Positions 1 to 12,785 of a stretch of DNA of 64,000 nt are shown here, piece after piece. Position 1 is the first letter of the stretch. Each line of letters opens with the position of its first letter. Position numbers and translations under genes: made by a program. Origin of the DNA: Medicago truncatula (taxonomy: Eukaryota; Streptophyta; Magnoliopsida; Fabales; Fabaceae). Where the stretch lies: positions 38,158,762-38,222,761 of the forward strand of contig NC_053042.1 in assembly GCF_003473485.1 (NCBI RefSeq), read 5' to 3'. A model generated the notes under the pieces. That model did no database searches and was not told the DNA's origin. It saw nothing but the letters and a program-made list of their open reading frames with translations.

Positions 1-648
1 AGCTTTTATTACTTTCATAACCAGAGATTTCTAAATTCAATCAGTTGATAATTAAATAAACAAAGAGACGGTAATGAATAATTCCTTTTTTACTGTCTGA
101 TAGTCCATTTTCAGTTTGACATACATTTGGTGAATGCTTCTGGTAATAGCTAGTGAAGGTCACACATCATCACATTTTGAATTTTATTATTGTAACAGGC
201 TTCTAGTTTTTTGTTTTTGAGATGTCATTAATTTTTTATTTTTTTTAAATAGACTGTAGCACCATCCATCATATTGTTATTTGGCGGATTTTTTTTCTAT
301 ATCATCACACCATTTTCTGTTAATAACATTGTCTATACCCTGATAATTGTACTAATTTAAAAAAAAAAAAAGTGCTGCTACAATGGTTTGTCATCAATAT
401 CGCGCCAGTAAAAAGATGTAAATATGTCATTGGTTTAAAGCTCAATGTGGATTTAAATCTCCTGCATCATATTTTAGACGATTAGTTTTGTTGATTGTTT
501 GATTTCATCGCTTAAAGATTTAGTCTAGTGGAATTGTTTTGGTCCTGAACTAAAAAGTGAGGGTACTTTCTGTTAATGAGATGTTTATAAGCCAAAATAT
601 GAGTTGGTTTCAAGTTTAACTTGTTTATTTCATGTTATCTTTTTGTAG

Positions 649-1611
649 ACCGACAAAAGCGTAGATATTTTGCTTCGAGGCAAGACCCCACAGGTTGAGG
701 TAATTCTTCAGTGTTATACTTCTCATTAGTATATTTCGTTAGAAGTCCTTATTTTCAAGAATGATATGCTTTTCTATTTCTGTTATTATTTGTTGTTTGT
801 GTTTGTAATACTTTTTGATTTATTTCGGTTGTGGCTTGACATTATGCACAGTTTATTACAATAGATTTTTCCAAATGCGACTATTTGATTTTTGGTTGAG
901 GTTAGGTGAAAAGATATCTTTATTCAGTTTCTTCACTATTTTCAGAAAATAGTTAGTACCACAGAAGTATAAGTTTATACCTAGCGTGGTTCGTCTTTTT
1001 CTCACGGGCTTTTTCCCCAATTCTCATTCTTCCAGTACTAGGATTACATTAGTGTGTGGCACAATGAATGTCCATCTATATTTCCTAGAATCCCAAATTT
1101 GCAATGACTTTAAAAGTTTTCTTCAGATATGAATTTTGCCACAAAACTTATTCCCTGATTTTACAGAAGTTACATATAACAATACACTTTTCTAGACCAA
1201 AACATACAACACGCGATGTATCATGTATGCTTTCATTAACTTCACATTAGGTTGCAAATGTATGGAGTAACTTCCTATAATATGAAGGTTTATGCTCAAA
1301 GGTTTAGAGTTGGCGTGTGATAAATCAGCGTATGGATATTATTTCTCTTTTACATTTGGTTCATGAATATCCTCTGGTCACATGGTGCACATTACTTGCC
1401 TCCTATCATAATATACCCAGAAAATAGGCCCTAGAAAGTTAAAATTATACTTGTTTGCCCAATGTATTAATGATCAATTCAAGGTCACTCATGTTAATGT
1501 TTCTTATTATGACTCATGATGTCTCGTAATTTTTTGCAGGTAAGAAAAAGAGATGAGAAATGCAAGGTTGTAATCGAAAAATCTAAAGCATATGATCAAT
1601 GCCAAAGTTGA
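649..1611 (+). CDS. 3' terminal exons of an unidentified gene (partial, runs off the left edge)
   Basis: Two putative exons: 649-699 (after a pyrimidine-rich tract ending in TTTTGTAG, closed by GAG|GTAATT) and 1540-1611 (after TTTTTTGCAG, ending in TGA). Both are phase 0 and read through as one frame of about 40 codons, starting TDKSVDILLRGKTPQVE and ending AYDQCQS. The tail is basic and hydrophilic. I do not recognise the family and assign no function. Upstream exons must lie left of the window or in 1-648, where I saw no convincing one. Support comes only from splice-site quality and frame agreement, so a chance pairing is possible. Confidence 0.45.
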
Positions 1612-4442
1612 TTTTCCTCCCTTTCCATTATATAATTCACTTTACGAAAAATTTGATGTTTTAAATTTATAAACCCATTCATTTTGTAAATTGTGTTTTG
1701 TTGACATTACTATGTATATCTGTGTATATCTCTCACTTTATTTATTTTTTGACAAAATTTATCTCTCACTTTATGTTCCATATATAAACAATTTAAAACA
1801 TGATGACATCTAGTTAGAGCATACCATTACCATACTAACGCCCAGGTTTGTCGGGACAAACAATTGTCTTCAATCTGTTTCGTCAAAATGCATCTCATAA
1901 AACTGTACCTTTGTGTGTGCATTATCTCTCTTCCTTCTGATTCTGAGACCATTAACTTCTCTTGATTGAGGATTATGATTGCAATGTAGCTTGGTAGTGT
2001 ATATCCTAGTCTAGATGCATAATATCAATAGTTCTATCTAATTTGTGTTGTTGTCCGGATGTTCTAACCTTGGTTTGAAAATGCCTCTATCGGCCCCTAC
2101 AATGCTGAAAAAAGTCCCCCATATATCGGAAGATAATTTCCGATAGCACAAGCATATCGGAATGAACCTTCCAATCAGCCTTTTTTTCCACTAAAATCTA
2201 TGGGATTCTACTTTCAGATAGACCTTTATCCAGCTTGGGCCTATGGAGCAATAGCATAACATATGAATACTATCTAAACGCAAGCTCGTGCGGCTTCTAG
2301 CCCCACTCATGAATGTTGGTTGACAGTTAGATTTTAATCAAGTGTCAAAATCATGGTACTTTACTAAGCAGTAAGAGATTTCGGTTCAGTATTCCCTGAC
2401 AGAGGCTTTGGTTTTATGAGGTGCTCAAGTTTAACATAAATGAGATGATTGGTGGAGTATTTAAGTGGCTTGATTCTTCCTGTTAATGACTAGCTTTTGA
2501 TGTATAGTTTTCCAAATACTTAGATATTTGTTCGTTGGTATCAAGCCCCACACCGAATAGTATGAGATATTTAGTTTTCAGGGTGGTGTTATGATACAGG
2601 GATTTGAATATGATGTTCAAGACCTACATCGATTAGTATGAGATGTTTGGTGAAGTATTTAAGCAGCTTGATTCTTGGTTCTACCCTATCATACCCTAAT
2701 TTTTGATCCAAGATACCATTGACACGTGTCCTTTAACCCCGACCGGTCTTAGCTTTTCAGGAAAAATTCGGCAGGGAGGTATTTTAAAATACGTTCTTCT
2801 CTTTGTGTTGGTTGATGGTTGTATTTATAGGCCAGGATTGAAATATGGATTTTGTTAAAGGACGGACAAAGTTTGCCTTGGCTTGGGAACAAGGGGACAG
2901 GACAGGCTGTGTTGAGCTGTTAGACTTTGATAAAATAATAAAATAAAAAAACTAAAAATAAAATTCAAATGAGATAAAATTAAAAAATGAATTGAAATTA
3001 ATTGACTAAAAGGAATTTAACTAAAAGATAGAGACTAAAAAAAATGAAAATTGAGAGAAGAGGGCCCGAAGAAACTTAAATAGATACCCCTTAGTAGCAA
3101 GGGAGTGTTCTTCAAGTGCTTAGGTACTTATCATTCCCTTTGCATGGCCTAAACATGAAGATAGTTTGGGTTTCTTTGACTGTGCTATTCTTTTTTAAAC
3201 AAATTTATAAAACTATTTCCAGAGGAAAAAATAGTAGTATTATTTGAAGAGTTTTTGAGACGTAATGAAAAGGTTTGATAAATTTGGTTTCAGATTATTT
3301 TTTTTTTAAAGTGGAGTAAGGGTTCAGAGGACTATATGGGACCGCGTTGGGGCATCAGTAGTGGGTGGCAGTGGTGATAACGAAGGGTGTCTAGCATCCA
3401 CGGTTGTGGTAGTGTTGTATAACAACACTGGTTATGGAGATTGTTAAATTATGGCAACATTGGTGGAAAGTACTAGGACATAATGGCGGCGGCAATGGAG
3501 GGTGTCATTTCGTGGTGGTGATCATGACAATGGTTGAGCTTGAAGGTATCGTATCGTATAGCATTGGTGATTGTGCAGTATCAGGTGGACGTGGTAGTAC
3601 TGGTGTGGTGATAGATGGTGATGACAACAATGATTGGAAGTAAAGGATTTTTTATGGTAGTGGTGGGACTGGGAATTGTGGAGGGTGTTGGGTTATGGTG
3701 AGTTGTGACGATGCAGAGTCTTACAATCATTGTGTAGTACTTAACTTCGTTGATCAAATACTATTTTTTGACACCATCAAGAAGCAAACCTGAGAGCACT
3801 AGGTCGACTCCAGAGTCTTACAATCACTAGGCCAAGAAGTTTGGTCGTTGATGGATCTCATTTTACACTTAACAGCAGGAACTATTACTGTTAACAGTCA
3901 AAACAAAATAGGGTGAAAAGTTCAAAACTAAAATGTAAGGACTAGAATCAAAAGCAAATGTATTTGAAGTGGCTAAAAACAAATTTAAGCCTTGTAATAA
4001 TATTATCTTATCTTATCTTAGTATTATCAGTAATAGTAATAATTTATGTAATAATATTAGATAATATCGATTAGTATTAACTTATATTACTTAGCCGGCA
4101 ACTCTTCTTTATATCCACATATGTAGAGCTACTTCTCCCACTCAAATTGCCACACTTCAATTTTTTTTACTAAATGCAGGTGTTCTATAGTTTATGTGTT
4201 TCTATTTTTGTCTGTTTTCTATGGGAGGTGATTCCATGACAGTGTTCAACTTCACTCTTCCAACCTTCCAAACTCCAATATTAAACTATGGCCGGCTACA
4301 ATTATGCATGGTTTCTACGTATCTCCATCCTTTTTGTCTTAAACATTTTGGAGTCACTCTCCAATCTTAATGAACTTAAACATGTCTTATACCAATCAAA
4401 AACCACCATGCTCCTCACTCTTCACATTCACAACCATAAACC
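1612..4442. other. Intergenic region with repeat debris
   Basis: No gene seen. About 2688-2960 resembles a decayed LTR end: CATACCCTAATTTTT, then a CGGCAGGGAGG motif also present (reverse complement) in the solo LTR at 44.9-47.8 kb. Around 3330-3700 the sequence is GGTGGTGAT-rich low complexity with an incidental open frame. A short direct repeat (GAGTCTTACAATCA) occurs near 3717 and 3813. The last 150 bases before 4443 are CT/A-rich, as expected for a leader of the downstream gene. Confidence 0.5.
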
Positions 4443-6089
4443 ATGTTCAACTTCTTCAAAAGATTATGCCTTCTAATATTTTTCCTCTTGCTATCCTTTG
4501 ATGTTTCTGTGTGTTTATCTTCTTCACTTGGGAACTTCAAGTTTTGTTTGGATAATAACAAAATAAAAAACTTTACTGTTTTCCCTTACAAAGAACATGA
4601 TCAATCCTATGCTAATGACTACTACAAAATTCTCAATTTTTCAGTTCAAAACCTTCGGTTCACGGAACCAAATATTCCTAAGCCAATAGCAATTGTCCTT
4701 CCAAAGACTTTGGTGCAGCTACAGAACAGTGTAGCATGCTGTAGAGAATTCTCTTTGGAAATAAGAGTGAGAAGTGGTGGACATAGCTATGAAGGAACTT
4801 CCTCTGTTGCTGATGATGGAACTCTTTTTGTCATCATTGACATGATGAATTTGAACCATGTTTGGGTGAATATGGAGACAAAAATAGCATGGGTTGAAGG
4901 TGGTGCCACATTGGGAGAAACTTACTATGCTATCTCTCAGGCTAGTGATGCATATGGATTCTCAGCTGGGTCATGTCCAACTGTAGGAGTTGGCGGACAT
5001 ATCGGTGGTGGTGGATTTGGTTTATTGTCTAGAAAATATGGACTTGCAGCCGATAATGTGGTCGATGCCCTTCTTGTTGATGCTGATGGACGAGTATTAG
5101 AACGTGCAACCATGGGAGAAGATGTGTTTTGGGCTATCAGAGGAGGAGGTGGTGGTCTTTGGGGAATTGTATATGCCTGGAAAATTCAATTGTTGAAAGT
5201 GCCACAAGTTGTAACCAGTTTCATTGCATCCAGAACAGGCACAAAAAATCATATTGCAAAGCTAGTGAACAAATGGCAACATGTGGCACCAAATTTGGAA
5301 GATGAGTTCTACTTGTCATGCTTTGTTGGTGCTGGTTTGCCTGAAGCTAAAAGAATAGGCTTATCAACAACATTTAAAGGGTTTTATCTTGGTCCCATGT
5401 CCAAGGCCATATCTATCTTGAATCAGGATTTTCCTGAATTGGATGTTGTAGATGAAGAATGTAGAGAAATGAGTTGGATTGAGTCAGTTGTTTTTTTCTC
5501 TGGACTAAATGATGGAGCTTCTGTTTCTGACTTGAGGAATAGGTATATGCAAGATAAAGAATATTTCAAGGCAAAATCAGATTTTGTAAGGAGCTATGTT
5601 CCTCTTGTAGGTATAAAAACTGCATTGGATATTCTAGAAAAGGAGCCTAAAGGGTTTGTTATTTTAGACCCTTATGGTGGGATGATGCATAATATAAGCA
5701 GTGAATCCATTGCTTTTCCCCACAGAAAAGGAAATATTTTTACAATTCAGTACCTGATATATTGGAAAGAAGCAGACAATGACAAAGGTAGTGATTATAT
5801 TGATTGGATAAGAGGATTCTATTCTTCTATGACTCCTTTTGTTTCATATGGTCCAAGGGCTGCATATATTAATTACATGGATTTTGACCTTGGAGTAATG
5901 GAGCTAATTAGTTTTGATGATGATTTGGTGAAAGCAAGGGTTTGGGGTGAAAAGTACTTCTTGAGTAACTATGATAGACTTGTTAGGGCGAAGACTTTGA
6001 TTGATCCTGACAATGTTTTCACCAATCAACAAGGCATTCTTCCTATGTCATTTGCTAGTTCCAATGCCAAAGAACTACTTAGTTCATAA
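4443..6089 (+). CDS. Berberine-bridge-enzyme-like FAD-linked oxidase
   Basis: Intronless 548-residue protein, full length for plant BBE-like oxidases (about 530-550). Residues 1-24 form a hydrophobic secretion signal (MFNFFKRLCLLIFFLLLS), so the product should enter the secretory pathway and likely reach the wall or vacuole. The FAD_binding_4 domain follows. SGGHSYEG places the histidine of the 8-alpha-histidyl flavin bond at His114, and GSCPTVGVGGHIGGGG places the 6-S-cysteinyl bond at Cys178, so bicovalent flavin attachment is expected. The C-terminal BBE domain ends with PRAAYINYMDFDLG and the W-G-KYF...NYDRL...DPDNVF block. Known relatives oxidise monolignols, oligogalacturonides, cello-oligosaccharides or alkaloids. 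The sequence alone does not fix the substrate. The start is the first ATG and gives an intact signal peptide. Confidence 0.93.
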   Translation: MFNFFKRLCLLIFFLLLSFDVSVCLSSSLGNFKFCLDNNKIKNFTVFPYKEHDQSYANDYYKILNFSVQNLRFTEPNIPKPIAIVLPKTLVQLQNSVACCREFSLEIRVRSGGHSYEGTSSVADDGTLFVIIDMMNLNHVWVNMETKIAWVEGGATLGETYYAISQASDAYGFSAGSCPTVGVGGHIGGGGFGLLSRKYGLAADNVVDALLVDADGRVLERATMGEDVFWAIRGGGGGLWGIVYAWKIQLLKVPQVVTSFIASRTGTKNHIAKLVNKWQHVAPNLEDEFYLSCFVGAGLPEAKRIGLSTTFKGFYLGPMSKAISILNQDFPELDVVDEECREMSWIESVVFFSGLNDGASVSDLRNRYMQDKEYFKAKSDFVRSYVPLVGIKTALDILEKEPKGFVILDPYGGMMHNISSESIAFPHRKGNIFTIQYLIYWKEADNDKGSDYIDWIRGFYSSMTPFVSYGPRAAYINYMDFDLGVMELISFDDDLVKARVWGEKYFLSNYDRLVRAKTLIDPDNVFTNQQGILPMSFASSNAKELLSS

Positions 6090-8341
6090 ATGATCCATAT
6101 TTGTAAAAGGGTTTACTGTGTTCATTTGAATAATATGGCTTCAAAAGAAAACTAATGCATTACAGTTTGAATTGAGCTTAAATTTCAGTTTGTAATCACA
6201 TCACTCTAGCATTTAACCAGATTGAAAGTTGAATATGCATATGCAAACACAATAAACTAGCTAATGATTCAGTTTATAAACAATTGTGAGGGGCTGTTAA
6301 TACATGAAATTAAATTGTTCTTATACCTTTTATTTAGGTTAGAGCAAGGTTTGCCATAAGCCGGCAAATTGCTTCATTGTCAATCAACTAAATGAGTATA
6401 ATATGAAGAAGTTTAGTTGAAGACAGAATACTTAAGCTACTGCATACTTTCTTCTATCTCAATAATTTTTATATCGGACCGGACATAAATCAATTTAATA
6501 GTAAGTTCATGTTAACCTTTTCTGTTTGACAAGTAGTTCATGTTAACCTGTTCCTTTTGTTTTGGCGGAGCTAACTACCAAGTTATACAAGTCTGATGTA
6601 GACAAAGTTTAAGGTATTTATTTATTTGAGTTAAGGATCAGATATTGATCCATGAACGTAGTTTAATTGACAAGGCCTATGAAACACCGATACAGACACG
6701 TACACCAGACACGACACGGAAACTGACACACCGACACCACTAATAATTTGAGAAAATCACATAATTCAGTGTAATTATACGTATCCGACACCGAGATACG
6801 CCTATTCCGAAAAATGTCCGTACTTCATAGCAGAGGATTAAGGTTCGAACCCTAAATTTCCCACTTATTCACCTTTAAATATATAGGAGCGGATTGAAGA
6901 ACAATTTCTTGCTTTGGGATATAGTGAATCATCTTCATTTACGACATATTCGACTCATATATGCTACTCCATGTCTATAGGAAAGACAACAAACAAGAAT
7001 GTAGCCTTTTATGGAAAAATATGGACGAAGGAGTTTTTTTCCCACCTCAAAATCACTTGAAATGTATGATTTTTTTTTTTAACTGGGTATTCTTTGTGAG
7101 CAATTATAAAGACAATTTTTCAAACAGAGCAGGTAGGACTGCAATGGGTGACAAAACTCTATCTCAAAGTTGGTCTTCAGATTTTTTGTGCCCTGGGCGA
7201 ATCAAAAAAGGTGTGCAATTAGTTATTCGAACGTCTTTCTTCTTACGTTTTTTGCTGGAAAAGATTTATTCATAATCAAGTTCTTTAAAAATATATGTTC
7301 AATAGAATTAAGTACAACAAGTTAAAAAAAAATATATTTATCTATATCGTATTAACTACTAAGGAAAAATAACAATTTTAGTGCCCTTAAAAGAATGGTG
7401 TCCTGGGCTGCCGCCCCTCGAGCCCACCCTCAGGGTCACCCCTACTCTATCTCAAAAAGATTTAACACTGTTGTATTTTCATGGATGAATTTGAATCCAG
7501 AACCTCTATTAAGTTGAAAGTGAACCCTTACCATATCATTCAAGTGTTTTTGGATGAATATTTGAATTTTATATCATTTAATTTTTTTTTTTTATATAGG
7601 TCAACACTTTAAAACTTTTTTACACATGCATTCATTCAAATCATATCATATCATACAGAATTTTGTAAAGGTATTTTAGGAATCAATTTATAAAAGTGGC
7701 ATTATGATATAATTTGATTGAATGTATGTGTAAAAAAAATTTGACCAATCAATTCATAAAAATAAATCTCTTAAAAAAATTCACGTCTGGGTAAAACATG
7801 TCACCTAAAAATATTTTGAAAAAGTATGTATAGCTTTTAAAAAATGTAGGATGAATTTATCAAAAAAAAAGTAGGTTGAAGAAAGTTGCTCCCAAATATG
7901 GATCACTCATGATGATTATTTTTGGTTGGATAAATTGTCAATATTTTAAATTTCCTAGTTAATAAAATAAAAATTAGTGAATAAAACCAATTATTTTTAA
8001 ACATACTGGATGATTTCTTTAATAATAATTTATATGTTTTTCTTTAAATATACTCAATGAATAAAAGAAGTAATAAGATTTAAAACTTTACTTCTATGTG
8101 ACCAAAAAAAACAAAATCTTCTTGCATAAAATAAGTGACCTGAATGGAAATTTATTTACTTCCTCCCCCTAGAACATTCTTTAATTTGTTTGCCTTGATT
8201 AATTTGTCTAGACTCTAGAAAGGACAAAAGATGAGAAATGAGTGAACCAAAAGAAAAGATAAACTTAACATATCAGTTGTTATATTTCTATCTAGCTCCA
8301 AATCCAAGTTTAACAAATTATTCATTCTGTTGAAATTTACA
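6090..8341. other. Intergenic region with small transposon remnants
   Basis: Holds a hAT-like MITE (listed separately) and a box-B-like GGTTCGAACCC at about 6853. A GC-rich scrap at 7380-7440 (GGGCTGCCGCCCC) is of a kind also seen near 16.14 kb. The rest is AT-rich. An open frame at 6961-7275 has no recognisable protein content. Confidence 0.5.
6677..6840. mobile_element. hAT-like MITE, same family as 23955-24134
   Basis: A 164-bp element starting CTATGAAACACCGATAC and ending GTCCGTACTTCATAG. The inner part (GACACGACACGGA, CATAATTCAGTGTAATTATA) matches the copy at 23955. No clear target-site duplication is visible here. Confidence 0.6.
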
Positions 8342-9186
8342 ATGGCATCATCATGTGTAGGAACTCTATTTTCCTCACAAACCAAACATTTGACTGCTAC
8401 CAAGGTAAGTGTAACTTTGCATTCAACAAAGAGAAGAGTTGTAAGAGCAGCTGTCACAGAAAAACTTGGAATCAAGATTGAGAGCAACCCTCCTGAGTCC
8501 AAGCTCACTCAACTTGGTGTTAGACAATGGCCCAAGTAAAAACCACATTTCTTCATTATCTTGTTACTTTTTACCTTATCAGGTTTATTATTCTAATGAA
8601 ACTTTTTTCTTAAATTTTTTCTCATGCTGGTTAGATTATGATTTTTATTTTAATGAAAAAAGTAAATTTTTTTTTTTAATTTATGATTCATGCTATGTGC
8701 CTATGCTAGTTGCTCTTCTAGTCAATGAGATTAATACACTGTCGGTGTTAAAAAATTACGCCGCCAACAAATTACACTGAACCATATATGTGACTTTAAA
8801 AATAGTTAGGAGAAAATTCAAACGTTTTATTTTTATCTTTATGATTTGACGGTTATGATTGATTAACGACATAAATAATCTTTGACGGTGTGCATGAATT
8901 AAATCATATAATATTAATTTGCTCTATACTTGTAAGTTGTTAATGACTGTGTACACACATTTTTGGTGTAAATGGGAACAGATGGGGATGCCCTCCAAGT
9001 AATTTCCCATGGACATATGATGCAACAGAGACATGCTATCTTTTGGAAGGAAAAGTGAAGGTCACTCCTAGTGGGGCTAATGAGGCAGTTGAAATTTCTG
9101 CTGGTGATTTGGTTGTTTTCCCAAAAGGAATGAGTTGTACTTGGGATGTTTCTGTTGGTGTGGATAAGCACTATAAATTTGAATAA
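8342..9186 (+). CDS. Plastid-type single-cupin (Cupin_3/DUF861) protein
   Basis: Two exons, 8342-8535 and 8982-9186, joined within a Lys codon (CCCAA|GTAAAA ... GAACAG|ATGGGG), give 132 residues. The N-terminal 35-40 residues (MASSCVGTLFSS, Ser/Thr/Arg-rich, few acids) look like a chloroplast transit peptide. The mature part has the conserved EKLGIKIESNPPESKL and the small cupin core with CYLLEGKVKV and SAGDLVVFPKGMSCTWDV, ending KHYKFE. It closely resembles Arabidopsis RmlC-like cupins such as At4g10300 (recalled). Their biochemical role is not established, so none is claimed. ATG at 8342 is preferred over the in-frame upstream TTG. Lengths and both splice signals fit the family. Confidence 0.9.
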
Positions 9187-9824
9187 AATCTCATATGCCT
9201 AATGTATGAAGATGGAGGACTTTGATTAATTGAATAAATAGGTCTCATTTTATTTGTAATAGTGTATGTATGTATGTTAATCAAATAAAATTTATTGCAC
9301 AAGGTTCATGTTAATTATATAATTCCTTTAAAAAAAACTGTAAGTTATATTCTTGTACTTATTTTACTATTTTAAGACCATAAAAATAGGTTTCCTAAAT
9401 AAGTGGGACCAGTGTGAACCCAAATTTAAGGTATCACTGGATAAGTTTTTGTGGTGTTTTTACTGTTCCCTTTCAAAAGCATTCATTCTCGGATCAAGCA
9501 TTGTTCTAAAAAAAAAAATTGTGGTGTCTCTGCTTTTTCTAATCCATGAGACCAAGCAGCGCAATTTTTGGTCAAGGACTATTACATACCTTATAATTAT
9601 ATTTCAAATATACGTCCAATTATAAGCTTCTTGTCACATCATAATATTATGCTTAGAATTTGTTTACACTAGTAGAGATTTTGAAACAATACACTAGCAA
9701 CTATTATAACAAACACAAATATATAACATTGCTGATTTTTATCCTTAAACTATATTTGTGAGACACAAGACATCATTAACAACAACAAAAACAACAGTAA
9801 CAGAAAAGGAAGAAGAAGAATAAG
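9187..9824. other. Intergenic region; promoter and leader of the fructokinase gene
   Basis: AT-rich with no gene seen. The stretch just before 9825 is an A/AAC-rich leader (AACAACAACAAAAACAACAG then GGAAGAAGAAG), typical of a plant 5' UTR. Confidence 0.4.
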
Positions 9825-12122
9825 ATGTCAGGCTCAAAAGATCCATTAGTGATATCATTCGGCGAGATGCTCATAGATTTTGTTCCTGATACATCTGGTG
9901 TATCCTTGGCTGAATCTTATGCTTTCATCAAAGCCCCTGGTGGTGCCCCTGCCAATGTGGCTTGTGCTGTGTCCAAACTTGGTGGAAATGCTGCCTTCAT
10001 CGGCAAGGTTCTTAATTACAAGCATTTCCCATTTTACTATCATGTTTATCGATTATTTTCTTTATCATATATACTTAAAATGAATGCGGATGGGAGTTGA
10101 CAAATCTAGTTAGACCTTCCGCTTGCCTTAGCTGCGATTTAGGTTCAAGTTTCCCCATTGATAGACTATACGTAAATATTCACTGAGGTTATGGTTTTCT
10201 GTGATATTATATGAGGACGTGTCTAATCTAAAGTACATTTTTCTGAGTAAATATCCAATATGGTCATTGAAATTTATAGGACAACATCAACTTAGACTCA
10301 ACATCGTCAATATTCCAAAATGATTTCTAGAATTGTAAAATGTTAATTAGTATTATAATTCTTGATAGAACTCATAATTGTGATTTGTCCCTCAGTTGTA
10401 ATCTGTTATCAAATCTATCTCGGATTGACCTTATTGACTCAATTTCAAATACATCCTTACATTATCAATGGCTCAACAAATTTGATTACCGTCTTGCAAT
10501 TTCAAATATCAGATGGACCAGATCGATACGTGATATCTACTCAAATATTTCCTAACAAAATTAATGCAATGATTGCAATGTGACAGGTAGGAGATGATGA
10601 GTTTGGAAGGATGCTAGCTGACATCCTGAAGAAAAATGGGGTGAATACAGATGGTGTTCTTTTTGACACAGAGGCAAGAACTGCATTGGCTTTTGTGACA
10701 TTGAGGAAAGATGGAGAGAGGGAGTTCATGTTTTATAGAAACCCTAGTGCTGATATGTTACTGAAAGAATCTGAATTGAAGATGGATATGATTAAGAGTA
10801 CAAAGATATTCCATTATGGATCCATTAGTCTTATTTCAGAGCCATGCAGATCTGCTCATATGGCTGCCATGAAAGCTGCTAGAGAAGGCGGTGCTTTGTT
10901 GTCCTATGATCCAAATGTGAGGCTCCCTTTGTGGCCTTCTGCTGATGCTGCTAGGTCTGGAATCAAAAGCATTTGGAATGAGGCTGATTTCATCAAGGTA
11001 CAATAATTGGTTTGAAAATTTCACAACAAGTACTTATGGAAAAACACAATAAGAAAATCAACTTGTAATTCCTTATGGTAATTTTTCTTGTAAAAGAATG
11101 CACATTTTTTTTGCCAGAATCTGTAAAAGTGGTTGTATTAAAAAACTGACCATTTTCTATATAGGTAAGTGATGATGAAGTTCAATTTCTTACACAAAAA
11201 GATCCTGAGAATGAAGAAGTTGTCATGTCTCTGTGGCATGACAAGTTGAAGCTGCTTATTATCACTGATGGAGAGAAGGGTTGTAGATATGTCACTAAGG
11301 TATTGTCCATCCAATCCATATTTTGAAATATTCCTTTTTTAGGTTAAATCAATTCAATAAAGCATTTAGTTAATTGATCATTAGTGGTTGATTTATGCAC
11401 CTTAATGATGTTGACTATACTTTTGTTATCCCATTCAAGAAGATTATTTTTATCTATTCACAAATAGGGCATATTTGAATTGACTTGTTTGAGCTTATCT
11501 ACCGACATAAGCCCTTGTAAGACTGTTTCGGACAATTTATATAAACAACTTACTAGATGTTCTTAAGTTGCTTTCATCTTATTTTCGTAAGTTCTTCATA
11601 GTAGCTTATGAAACAGTTTATAACTAGCTTCACAAAAGCTTATACTAAAAGTGCTTACTTAAACTGTATATTGAAATGTGGCCGATATTTGAGCTACAAT
11701 TCCTATTGTAATCTTAAACTATTCATCCATCATTGGAAATATTGTTTGAATGCAGAATTTTAAAGGAAGGGTAAGTGGATTCTCAGTGAAGGCAATTGAC
11801 ACAACTGGTGCTGGTGATTCTTTTGTTGGTGCACTTCTCAGAGATGTGGCAAGAGACACTTCTATATTTGAGGTATAGTTTCTCTCTCTAGTGACAAAAA
11901 AAATACTAATTTTGAGTCTAGGCTTTGTAAAAATTATTCTAATTTTTTGACATTTTTCTTTGCTTGATTGAATTCAACATGAAGGATGAACCAAAATTGA
12001 GAGAGACATTGACATTTGCAAATGCCTGTGGAGCAATGTGTACAACACAGAAGGGAGCCATTCCTGCACTTCCAACTGCTGAAGAGGCTCAGAAATTTAT
12101 TTCCAGCTCTAAAGCCAAATAA
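9825..12122 (+). CDS. Fructokinase (pfkB family)
   Basis: Five exons, all phase 0: 9825-10007, 10587-10997, 11165-11299, 11756-11872, 11985-12122. They give 327 residues, the usual length of plant cytosolic fructokinases. It phosphorylates fructose to fructose-6-phosphate with ATP, feeding sucrose-derived carbon into glycolysis and starch synthesis. The first pfkB signature region GGAPANVA is at residues 39-46. The second, [14 protein letters not shown], is at 258-271 and places the catalytic base at Asp264. There is no transit peptide ([16 protein letters not shown]), so it should be cytosolic. The intron at 11300-11755 contains a probable MITE. No truncation or frame problem is seen. Confidence 0.95.
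11467..11683. mobile_element. Probable MITE in fructokinase intron 3
   Basis: A block bounded by GGGCATATTTGAAT on the left and TTGAAATGTGGCC on the right, which is an imperfect inverted repeat. The interior alternates AGCTTAT and ATAAGC motifs. No target duplication was resolved. Confidence 0.4.
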
Positions 12123-12785
12123 GAACTTGCAAATGCTTTGAAATTTGATGATGGTCCAGAGGACTAGCTATATTCATTTTCATTTGAGAGTTTTTTCCTT
12201 TAATAAGACCTTCATACAATGACTTATAAAGTGTTGTTTCTATTTATGAATAATAATAAACAACTTATTTTTGTTTCTTATCATAGTTAGCACTAATAAC
12301 ATAAAATATTTTATTATATTGTGCAAGTTAATGAAACAGGTTAGAGCCTAATATATATAAAATAAAACAGGTTAGAGTTCGTGTGGAAAATCTTGACATT
12401 ATAACACAACACAGAAGACAATATTCAATGACAATATAATACTTTCAACAAATATCAAACATAAAAAGAGAAGTTTTATAGAGACACAAAAAACCATTAC
12501 AATACCCATTACAACACTAGACACACTAAAAAAAAAAAATCTAGACACACTAGAAGAGTGAAGACTATATCCATCACAACAACAACAACAACAGTAGCAA
12601 CAAAAAGACCCATTATGACACCGACACACTTAAAAGAAAACTAGACACACTCATTCATCATCGAACAAGTGACTACATCCATCACAACAACAAAAACAAC
12701 CAAGATTTTGATGAAATCTCTTTATTCAAACAAACACGGAATTAAAAAGCAATTTTCTTTCTATGACAACAATATTGATGATATT
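12123..12785. other. Convergent 3' region between the fructokinase and heat shock genes
   Basis: Contains the 3' ends of both flanking genes. The sequence beside the minus-strand gene (about 12650-12785) resembles the 3' flank of gene 25373. A short tandem motif, (C)TAGACACACT, repeats around 12520-12650. No further gene seen. Confidence 0.4.

Noticed and set aside
3434-3643. Open frame with Gly/Val-rich peptide
   Set aside because: It lies in GGTGGTGAT low-complexity sequence, with no domain and no supporting splice or promoter context.
6961-7275. 104-codon open frame
   Set aside because: Composition is random and it overlaps repeat scraps. No family resemblance.
8215-8508. Minus-strand frame over the cupin gene
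   Set aside because: Antisense shadow of the cupin exon 1.
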